Source of the DNA: Acidobacteriota bacterium
Lineage (GTDB): Bacteria; Acidobacteriota; Blastocatellia; Pyrinomonadales; Pyrinomonadaceae
DNA: 9,177 bases
Assembly: GCA_029862725.1 (NCBI GenBank)
Contig: JAOTWT010000090.1
Location: 1-9,177, forward strand
Direction: 5' to 3'
The position numbers were made by a program, and so were the translations under genes. How positions within the stretch are numbered: position 1 is the stretch's first letter; each line of letters starts with the position of its first letter. Below, one piece after another: positions 1 through 9,177 of this stretch. The notes under the pieces are model-generated. The model did no database searches, was not told where the DNA came from, and saw nothing but the letters and a program-made list of their open reading frames with translations.

Positions 1-1
1 G

Positions 2-3832
<3,831 letters not shown>

Positions 3833-4107
3833 ATTACCCACAAATCAGGTCTGACGCTGATCTCGAAACCGTTGAAGAATTCGATAACGCCATGCAATCT
3901 GGAAAAAGTACGCGCGAAACTCACCGACGACGTCCTCAAATAGTCCTGTTACAAGAACGCAATGAAGCTGCCAGGTCTCAATCCCAGCAATTTCGAAAAT
4001 CGGGGCCCGTGAACAACTGAGTAGGGCAGTTTTCTGTTACCAAATGGTTGTTCGATCTCATAAAAGCGTCAATAGCGATCCACTTTCGAACCGCCTTAGA
4101 GATCAGG
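3833..4107. other. Intergenic gap between convergent genes, possible eroded ORF
   Basis: This 275-bp gap separates the RND-UspA stop from the stop of the AraC gene on the opposite strand. An ATG at 3829 overlaps the RND stop (ATGA) and opens a 63-codon frame to 4020, with no visible ribosome binding site. A one-base shift near 3892 would join its acidic start (LETVEEFDNAM) to NLEKVRAKLTDDVLK in the next frame, which then stops at TAG. This looks more like a decayed coding remnant than a gene. No convincing hairpin-plus-T-run terminator is visible for either flanking gene. Confidence 0.35.
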
Positions 4108-4932
4108 CTAGCTCAGAGACTTGCGAAAAGCAGCCGGAGTCATCCCGGTGAGACGTTTGAAGATGCGTGTGAAATGACTTTGATCGGAGAATCCTGATGA
4201 AATTGCTATATTCACAATCGGAATATCTTTGTTCGCAAGAAGTCTAACTGCATTTTCAATTCGTCGTTCCTGAACATAATCGCCAATTGATTGACCGTTA
4301 AACAGGCGGAAGACTTTTGCAAGGTGAGCTGAATGGACCTTTGCTTCTGTTGCAAGCTCGCCAATTCTTATATTGTCACAAAATTCTTCATTCAATTTTT
4401 CAGTGACTCGCAAAAGCCATCCTGGCGGGCATTTTTCCAAAGACGTGTTATCACATACCAGTTGCCCAAGCATTTCCAAAGCAATTCCCTCGATAATCAA
4501 AGGAGAAGAACACTGCCAGTTTTGAATTTCGAGGCGAATCCGGGAACTGAGCCATGTAAGCGGACCATTTCTCTCCACAAATCGGTGCGGAGGTTCTCGA
4601 TATTCACGTAATTTGTCCAATAATTCCGTCTTTATTTCTACAAAAAAGAAATGTCCTCCGTTTTTTCCGATCTTGTCTTTATGAGCGCTTCCTGCTTCTC
4701 GCCATAGAACTGTCATCGGGTCAAACGAATCTTCCTTGCCGCAGAACTTGTCGAAATAATTCCCGCTTAGCACCAAGGTAAAGAAAGCCAATTCGTGAGA
4801 ATGTCTGGGAAGGCTCTCTTGTTCTTTGTAAACAGACTCAGAAACGACTGCCGAGGAACTGTGGTGTTTTTGGGAAACATCCCCAAAATGTTCGCCGGCC
4901 TTTAGTTCGTATTGATGTGTATTCCCCGACAT
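4108..4932 (-). CDS. AraC family transcriptional regulator
   Basis: This 274-residue, probably full-length regulator belongs to the AraC/XylS family, whose members bind DNA near promoters and respond to a ligand or signal through the N-terminal domain. Residues about 40-105 form a cupin-like region (LPRHSHELAFFTLVLSGNY, with H44 and H46). Residues about 185-272 hold the twin helix-turn-helix domain: the first helix pair lies in IRIGELATEAKVHSAHLAKV, and the second in IPIVNIAISSGFSDQSHFTR, followed by the hallmark FKRLTGMTPAAFRKS. The only in-frame ATG near the 5' end is at 4932, but there is no clear Shine-Dalgarno sequence directly upstream. The nearest purine-rich stretch, GGAAGG, is about 20 nt from the ATG. 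The gene is divergent from the M61 peptidase across a 275-bp region, making that gene a plausible target along with the regulator's own promoter. It appears more AT-rich than the RND gene. The effector is unknown. Confidence 0.93.
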   Translation of the reverse strand: MSGNTHQYELKAGEHFGDVSQKHHSSSAVVSESVYKEQESLPRHSHELAFFTLVLSGNYFDKFCGKEDSFDPMTVLWREAGSAHKDKIGKNGGHFFFVEIKTELLDKLREYREPPHRFVERNGPLTWLSSRIRLEIQNWQCSSPLIIEGIALEMLGQLVCDNTSLEKCPPGWLLRVTEKLNEEFCDNIRIGELATEAKVHSAHLAKVFRLFNGQSIGDYVQERRIENAVRLLANKDIPIVNIAISSGFSDQSHFTRIFKRLTGMTPAAFRKSLS

Positions 4933-5207
4933 TCTGACGACTAATAAACTTCTAATCCTTCCAACATGCTCGAATCGTTCAAGATTTTGAATCGGTCCTA
5001 TGCAAATGTTTATAGCACATGCGTTCTAACAAGCTTCACGAAAACAAGCGGATTCAGGTGTTTAGAGCCTTCTCAAAAAAATTTGGTTGCCGCGGATGAA
5101 ATCATTTAGCGAATTGCGATGCGTCAAGCCGGAAAAGCAACGCTCTACTTGGGAAAGAAAGGGCAACGGGCCAAGCCTTGTGGATATGCAACACGGAGAA
5201 CAGACCG
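4933..5207. promoter_or_regulatory. Divergent promoter region between AraC regulator and M61 peptidase
   Basis: Both genes point outward from these 275 bp, so both promoters and any AraC operator should lie here. On the + strand, TTGAAT (4987-4992) followed 18 nt later by TATAGC (5011-5016) is a weak sigma70-like pair; it would leave a leader of about 185 nt before the peptidase. GCAAATG (5002-5008) and GCACATG (5015-5021) form a degenerate direct repeat with a 13-nt step, a possible but unproven binding site. The rest shows no clear structure. The function is inferred from gene arrangement only. Confidence 0.45.
5195..5198 (+). promoter_or_regulatory. Ribosome binding site that sets the M61 start
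   Basis: GGAG lies 9 nt before the ATG at 5208. It favours that codon over the upstream in-frame TTG at 5178, which would add ten residues (WICNTENRP and the start) ahead of a well-formed signal peptide. Confidence 0.6.
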
Positions 5208-6713
5208 ATGAACAACAAACGGAAAAGCACAGGAACAAAATACTCGAAATACATTCTCTTTCTTTTCATCGTTTTGATTTCTTTCAATGATGCGTCCGCA
5301 ATACCAAGTGAACGCTCGGTGGCACGCAACAAAGACGAGTCGCGCTACGAGATCACCATTCGCGAGGACAGCCCTCTAACCGCCCACGTGAAGGCTCGCT
5401 TGAACGTCGAAGACAAACTGTATATGAGCACCAACTGTCCTAATTACGATTATCCCGAAGGATGGTCATCATTTGTCAGAGATCTGAAAATCACGAGTCA
5501 AAACAAAAATCTGCTTCACAAATATGAAACCAAATCAAAATGGACGCTGGAAAGTCCTCAATCTGACATGGTTCTGGTCGAATACAATGTCGATCTTTCA
5601 TTTACAAAGATTAAGTGGGACGTCGGCAACGAACAAGCCGGACATTTTGACGGCCGGGCTGTCTATATAGTCTCGAAGGCACTGTTCATACATGGAGGCG
5701 AAGATGAAAGTTTTCAAATAAGATTCGACATCCCTGATACCTGGGAAATCTCGGTTCCGTGGCTCGAAACAAAGGAAAAAAATACATTCATCGCTCCGAA
5801 CCTTGAGTTCCTTCTTGAGAATTCATTGGTTTTTGGCAAATATTCACGTTCCTCGGTGATCAAAAACGGATTCCAATTCGAATTTGCTTTGTTGGGAGAA
5901 GCTGCGGAGTCGTCGAAGCTTTTTGACGAAGCATTTACCCGGATTGTGCGGGAATTTCTGGACATATTTCCAAAAACGCCGCCCTCAAAGTTTCTCGTAA
6001 CAATGTTCTATTCGACTCAGGATGACGGTGAGTCTTTTTACAATAGCAATGCTTTTACTTTGAGCAAGAGACTAAATTCCGACGGCAGTATCATCTGGGC
6101 TAACCAGATGGCCCACGAGCTTTTTCATTACTGGAGCAGTGATCTGATCAAAGCGGCGAGCTACGAAGACCGGCAATGGTTTTCGGAAGGTTTTGCCGAG
6201 TACTATGCAAATCTCACTCTCCTGAGAACGGGACTTATCGATGAACCGACATTCAGAAGCAAGTCGGAAAAAATCCTCGGACTCTACCTGAATTTCAAGT
6301 GGCGAAATGCTGATGTGACGTTAAAAGATGCGGGCAAAAGCAAGGGGAAGAATCGATTTGCGGTTTACAACGGGGGCTGGGCGGCAGCCCTTGCCCTGGA
6401 CCTCTTGATCATCGAGAAGACCAAGGGAAGGAAAAACCTCGATGATTTCATGAGAAAGATGTTTGAGAAATACACCGAAACCTCATATGAATATGAAGAT
6501 CTTGTTGCGACCGCAAGTGAGGTAGCCGGAGAAGACATTTCCGGTTTTTTCAGGAGTTATGTTGACGGCAAGGAAGCCATCCCGATTGAAGAGAATCTCA
6601 ACAAAATCGGTTACAAGGTTTACGGGGTCATATATGAGGCTGAGATGTATCTGATTCCGCAAAAACCGACAGGACTTCGGGAATTATGGTTGCGAAAAAA
6701 GCCTGTTACATAA
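5208..6713 (+). CDS. Exported M61-like gluzincin metallopeptidase
   Basis: This 501-residue zinc metallopeptidase is predicted to act outside the cytoplasm. It starts with a Sec signal peptide: basic n-region (NNKRK...K), hydrophobic core ILFLFIVLISF, and likely cleavage after ASA at residue 31. Residues about 40-230 resemble the beta-rich M61 N-terminal domain. The catalytic part contains HELFH (H303, E304, H307), then FSEGFAEYY with the third zinc ligand E327, and the M61-type segment VYNGGWAAALALDLLIIEKT followed by LDDFMRKMFEKY. FFRSYVDGKEAIPIEE near 440-460 also fits M61. The protein ends about 45 residues later with no PDZ domain, unlike many M61 members. There are 19 residues between HELFH and E327, close to the 18 of M1 enzymes and shorter than typical M61 spacing. 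The ATG at 5208 was chosen for its GGAG site and signal peptide. The substrate is unknown. Confidence 0.88.
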   Translation: MNNKRKSTGTKYSKYILFLFIVLISFNDASAIPSERSVARNKDESRYEITIREDSPLTAHVKARLNVEDKLYMSTNCPNYDYPEGWSSFVRDLKITSQNKNLLHKYETKSKWTLESPQSDMVLVEYNVDLSFTKIKWDVGNEQAGHFDGRAVYIVSKALFIHGGEDESFQIRFDIPDTWEISVPWLETKEKNTFIAPNLEFLLENSLVFGKYSRSSVIKNGFQFEFALLGEAAESSKLFDEAFTRIVREFLDIFPKTPPSKFLVTMFYSTQDDGESFYNSNAFTLSKRLNSDGSIIWANQMAHELFHYWSSDLIKAASYEDRQWFSEGFAEYYANLTLLRTGLIDEPTFRSKSEKILGLYLNFKWRNADVTLKDAGKSKGKNRFAVYNGGWAAALALDLLIIEKTKGRKNLDDFMRKMFEKYTETSYEYEDLVATASEVAGEDISGFFRSYVDGKEAIPIEENLNKIGYKVYGVIYEAEMYLIPQKPTGLRELWLRKKPVT

Positions 6714-7078
6714 CCAAGGAGTAATAGGCCGTTTTCTGAACAGTAGCGTATTGGCACAACCTGTGGGATTGCGGGAAAACCCCCGGGAAAAGTGCAATTC
6801 GGCAGTCTGAAAACTCGATTGAAAATTGCCCCTAGCTTCGCCGGGGTATCGGAATGCCTTAGACCCTAACCGGGGCTAAAGCCCAAAAATCTGAATTAGC
6901 CTGAACCAGTAGCTCAAGCTGGCGGCAATTGAAGGTAGTGGTTTTCTGGACCGAGTTTCCCCGACGCAACGTGCGAAGTACGGCTCTAGTCGAATTACGA
7001 ATTGCAACCTGCGGTTCATAAAAATGGTTCCGAACCTGGATATGCAAACTTGGGACCTGAAACTTGAAACTCCGAATC
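6714..7078. repeat. Non-coding spacer with degenerate REP-like palindromes
   Basis: I see no credible gene in these 365 bp. They hold three different small palindromes: CCCC...GGGG around TAGCTTCGCC at 6829-6846, GGGCT-AA-AGCCC at 6873-6884, and CCAGTAGCTCAAGCTGG at 6906-6922, which contains AGCT-CA-AGCT. Near 7045-7070 a low-complexity run on the minus strand reads AGTTTCAAGTTTCAGG and then CCAAGTTT. None is followed by a T-run in the right orientation, so they are not convincing terminators. They look like decayed interspersed repeats. Confidence 0.55.
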
Positions 7079-7540
7079 CTACGGTACATACGCGCTCGGA
7101 ACCGGCACATCACCTGCAATACCAAATGCGATAGCTTCAAACCCGTTTGTCGACTGCAGTTTGAACCGGGTGTTATTCGACGGCCTGAAGACGGCCGGAT
7201 CGGCCGTTCCGTCTCCGTCATAGTCTACGGGCGTCGGTGTATCTCCGTTTGCCCCGAACGGGAACGAGTAGAACGAAAGGTCTTCAGACCTCAAGATAAA
7301 CCAGAAGCCGGTCGCGGGCCTCCAGAAAGCGATATCCGCCTTGCCGTCGCCCGTAAAGTCGGCAGGGACCGCTTTGTCACCGGCGGAACCGAACTGCAAC
7401 GCGACGACCCCTTGCGTGCTTCTCAGCTGCCACCACTCCGAAACAGAAGGCCTGTAGATCGCGATGTCGTCCATTCCGTCTCCATCAAAGTCCTCGATCG
7501 TCCCCGGCCCTGAAAGGGCAGGAACGTTTTGTTCGCCTTC
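7079..7540 (-). pseudogene. Truncated FG-GAP/VCBS repeat protein fragment
   Basis: This frame encodes the C-terminal end of an exported beta-propeller-type protein with three calcium-loop repeats of about 45 residues: DFDGDGMDD...YRPS, DFTGDGKAD...WRPA and DYDGDGTAD...FRPS. It ends in a natural-looking FGIAGDVPVPSAYVP and a TAG stop at 7079-7081. The frame stays open upstream of its first ATG (7474), reading PALSGPGTIEDFDGDG as part of the first repeat. It then meets an in-frame TAA at 7541-7543 with no start codon or signal peptide in between. Complete members have a signal peptide and several more repeats. Truncation falls just beside the 44-bp repeat array, so rearrangement there is a likely cause. 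A short protein from the ATG at 7474 is possible but would cut through a repeat. Confidence 0.75.
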
Positions 7541-7556
7541 TTACGCCGAGGGAATG

Positions 7557-7776
7557 ATCGCCACTCGCTACCGCAAGCGGTTCTGATTCATTCGCAAATA
7601 ATCGCCACTCGCTACCGCAAGCGGTTCTGATTCATTCGCAAATAATCGCCACTTGCTACCGCAAGCGGTTCTGAAGCATTCGCAAATAACCGCCACTTGC
7701 TACCGCAAGCGGTTCTGATTCATTCGCAAATAATCGCCACTTGCTACCGCAAGCGGTTCTGATTCATTCGCAATTA
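7557..7776. repeat. Five-copy 44-bp tandem repeat with internal palindrome
   Basis: Units begin at 7557, 7601, 7645, 7689 and 7733, each exactly 44 bp, and differ at only a few positions (for example CACTCGC in units 1-2 against CACTTGC in units 3-5). Each unit contains ACCGC-AA-GCGGT, a REP-like hairpin core. The repeated length is constant with no variable spacers. There is no reading frame of note across it. It fills the space between the truncated FG-GAP fragment and the S74 surface-protein gene. Confidence 0.97.
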
Positions 7777-7809
7777 TCAATCAACCATCGCTAGTTCGCT
7801 TCGCTCATT

Positions 7810-7826
7810 GCGGACGGGCCGTCCGC
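7810..7826. repeat. Perfect 17-bp palindrome
   Basis: GCGGACGG and its reverse complement CCGTCCGC flank a single central G. It sits between the tandem array and the isolated sixth copy of the 44-bp repeat. There is no T-run after it on either strand, so it is not a standard terminator. It may be another REP-type element. Confidence 0.7.
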
Positions 7827-7885
7827 GCTCCCGGTTGAGAGCTTCGAAGTTCTATGAGCAACATGGCCCGCGGCCGCTGCCCGTT

Positions 7886-7923
7886 GGAAATGATCGCCAC
7901 TTGCTACCGCAAGCGGTACTGAT
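7886..7923. repeat. Partial sixth copy of the 44-bp repeat
   Basis: The sequence from 7893 matches the unit for 31 bases (ATCGCCACTTGCTACCGC and on) with one substitution that extends the hairpin arms to TACCGC/GCGGTA. The preceding GGAAATG also resembles the GGGAATG that precedes unit 1 of the array, so this looks like an independent single copy of the same element. A small hairpin, GATCC-GTCCT-GGATC, follows at 7921-7935. Confidence 0.9.
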
Positions 7924-7943
7924 CCGTCCTGGATCATCAATCT

Positions 7944-9176
7944 TCAATTGATTTTGCAGACTGCCGCTTCCGGCCTGAGCTCGCAAACTAAAGCCTCAAG
8001 AGCTTCAATCTTCCTGGTCAACCCTTCCATTTCTACCTTTTGGCTTTTTCCTTTTGCCCTTAATTCCTCGATCTCCTGTTTCTGAATTTCGATCTCTTCC
8101 TGCTGTTCCTTCACGGCGTTGACGAGCACGACCCCGACACGATCATATTTAACGCCTTCGATCTCTCCTTTCTTGTTGGTCGTCGCGAGAAGCGGCTCGA
8201 TCTCCGCGACTTCCTCGGCAACGAGACCCATGTCGAGCATCCCTCCATCAGCCCATTTGAACGAGACGGGCGTCAGGCGCCGGATCAGGTCAAGGCCTGA
8301 AGTGAAAGGCTCCACATCTGTTTTGTACCGGAGCGAGGATGAACAGGATGCGATCTGGTTCGCTGCGTTCCGGCACAGGGTCGTCGCTCCGGCCGCACCG
8401 AGCCCGTAAATTACGACCTTGTCGCTCCCGTTCGTTCTGCCGAGTTGAATAGTATTGCTGGTCGAAACGACCGCCTCAGCCCCGACCGCCGTCGCAAAGG
8501 CCAGGTTTCCTGTACTGACATCCGAATTAAAACCGATCGTAGTGTTGTTGCTCCCCCCGACATTCGCGTTCCCGGCATTTCTTCCGAGAAAGGTGTTTCG
8601 GGTCCCGCTTATGTTCTCGAATCCCGCAAAAGTACCCAAAAACACATTGTCGTCGGCATCGGTTTTGTTTCCCGCCGACCTTCCGATGATCGTGTTGGTG
8701 TTTCCCGTCAGGTTGGAAGCAAAGGCATAGGCTCCGACAACCGTATTCCTGAGTCCGATGGTATTCAGATTACCCGCATTCCGGCCGACAAAGGTGTTGT
8801 TGTTGCCGTTATCGGCGTCGACTGCCGTATTGTTCTGACCCGCCCCGCTTCCGAAAAAGGAATTGTCGGCGCCGGTCGTGTTAGCGGCTCCGGCGTCCGC
8901 GCCGAAGAAGGCGTTGTTGCCGGCCGTATTGGCAAGACCGGATAAATATCCAAAAAACGCGTTCGAACTGCCGGTTGTATTTTGAGCCCCCGAGCCGAAA
9001 CCAAAATAGGAGTTTTTTGTCCCGGTGGTATTCCCCGCCCCGGAACTGGCACCAAAAAAAGCGTTCTCAGATCCCCCGGTATTGCTTTTACCGGATTCGC
9101 TTCCGACAAATGAGTTGTTGAATCCGGAAGTATTCGCAACCCCCGCCCAAAACCCGACAAAAGTGTTATTGAAACT
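7944..9176 (-). CDS. Repeat-rich surface protein with S74 self-cleaving chaperone domain, 5' partial
   Basis: The frame is open to the right edge (first complete codon ends at 9176), giving 410 visible residues; the start is outside the window. Visible residues 1 to about 224 are around thirteen repeats of 17 residues with consensus NTFxGxxAGxxNTTGxx, as in stacked YadA-like or other trimeric beta-structures. Residues about 280-355 form a Peptidase S74/intramolecular chaperone domain: SSLRYKTDVEPF, then LIRRLTPVSFKW, then MGLVAEEVAEIEP and YDRVGVVLVNAVKE. S280 and K285 have the five-residue spacing of the Ser-Lys dyad that self-cleaves in phage endosialidase chaperones. Residues about 355-399 are a heptad coiled coil (IEIQKQEIEELRA...IEALEAL), followed by RPEAAVCKIN. 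Known relatives trimerise and release the chaperone tail; doing so here is inferred. It is probably exported and surface-located, but no signal peptide is visible because the start is missing. Confidence 0.9.
   Translation of the reverse strand, partial: SFNNTFVGFWAGVANTSGFNNSFVGSESGKSNTGGSENAFFGASSGAGNTTGTKNSYFGFGSGAQNTTGSSNAFFGYLSGLANTAGNNAFFGADAGAANTTGADNSFFGSGAGQNNTAVDADNGNNNTFVGRNAGNLNTIGLRNTVVGAYAFASNLTGNTNTIIGRSAGNKTDADDNVFLGTFAGFENISGTRNTFLGRNAGNANVGGSNNTTIGFNSDVSTGNLAFATAVGAEAVVSTSNTIQLGRTNGSDKVVIYGLGAAGATTLCRNAANQIASCSSSLRYKTDVEPFTSGLDLIRRLTPVSFKWADGGMLDMGLVAEEVAEIEPLLATTNKKGEIEGVKYDRVGVVLVNAVKEQQEEIEIQKQEIEELRAKGKSQKVEMEGLTRKIEALEALVCELRPEAAVCKIN
8505..9176 (-). repeat. 51-bp periodic coding repeats of the S74 surface protein
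   Basis: Successive 17-codon units align on N-[TSA]-[FVYI]-[FVLI]-G and on an NT-T/S/A-G turn, for example NTFVGFWAGVANTSGF, NSFVGSESGKSNTGGS and NAFFGADAGAANTTGA. One unit near visible residues 118-122 is extended by an insertion rich in D and N (AVDADNGNN). The units are well diverged at the DNA level, so the order looks old rather than freshly duplicated. Confidence 0.85.
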
Positions 9177-9177
9177 C

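Noticed and set aside
5178..5180. TTG start for the M61 peptidase
   Set aside because: The ATG at 5208 has a GGAG site 9 nt upstream and starts a clean signal peptide.
6873..6884. Rho-independent terminator for the peptidase
   Set aside because: The stem has a two-base loop and is followed by A residues, not a T-run, on the + strand.
6859..7221. Minus-strand frame across the repeat spacer
   Set aside because: It is made of palindrome and low-complexity sequence and overlaps the FG-GAP fragment out of frame.
7064..7513. Plus-strand frame over the FG-GAP fragment
   Set aside because: The minus strand has clear DxDGDG repeats; this is their antisense shadow.
7557..7776. CRISPR-like array
   Set aside because: The full 44-bp unit repeats with no variable spacers, and there is no cas gene nearby.
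8445..8945. Plus-strand frame opposite the S74 gene
   Set aside because: Its repeated G/V/R pattern mirrors the 51-bp coding repeats on the other strand.
8765..9160. Minus-strand frame rich in proline and threonine
   Set aside because: It is out of frame with the NTFxGxxAG repeats, which run in another minus frame to the window edge.

Overview
The window most resembles an accessory stretch of an Acidobacteriota genome of the Blastocatellia/Pyrinomonadaceae type. This is an inference from protein style: exported FG-GAP repeats of the 'D-x-DGDG ... FRPS' kind, a structural-repeat protein ending in an S74 chaperone domain, and short REP-like palindromes between genes. No rRNA, tRNA or marker gene is present to confirm the lineage.

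Layout. (1) 2-3832 (+): the 3' 1276 codons of a very large inner-membrane RND (AcrB/HAE1-type) efflux permease. Its C-terminus continues in frame into two tandem UspA (universal stress protein) domains. The start lies upstream of the window. (2) 3833-4107: a 275-bp gap with a possible eroded small ORF. (3) 4108-4932 (-): an AraC-family regulator with an N-terminal cupin-like sensor region. (4) 4933-5207: a divergent promoter region. (5) 5208-6713 (+): an exported M61-like gluzincin metallopeptidase without a PDZ domain. (6) 6714-7078: non-coding DNA with several degenerate palindromes. (7) 7079-7540 (-): an N-terminally truncated fragment of an FG-GAP/VCBS repeat protein, probably a pseudogene. 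(8) 7557-7776: five tandem copies of a 44-bp palindrome-bearing repeat, with a sixth partial copy at 7886-7923. (9) 7944-9176 (-): the 3' part of a surface protein made of 17-residue NTFxGxxAGxxNTTG repeats, an S74 self-cleaving chaperone domain and a terminal coiled coil. Its start lies beyond the right edge.

How the parts relate. The RND-UspA protein would couple envelope efflux to a cytoplasmic nucleotide-binding stress sensor. Only the first UspA domain keeps the full ATP-binding signature. The AraC regulator and the M61 peptidase are transcribed divergently from a shared 275-bp region, so the regulator may control the peptidase. This pair looks more AT-rich than both flanking genes and is bracketed by two similar direct motifs (4019-4037 and 6719-6738), which suggests a separately acquired block. 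The right third is a repeat-rich surface-protein region with signs of gene erosion next to an expanded repeat array.

The strongest candidate for something little described is the RND permease with two C-terminal UspA domains in one polypeptide. Its novelty needs a domain-architecture search to establish.
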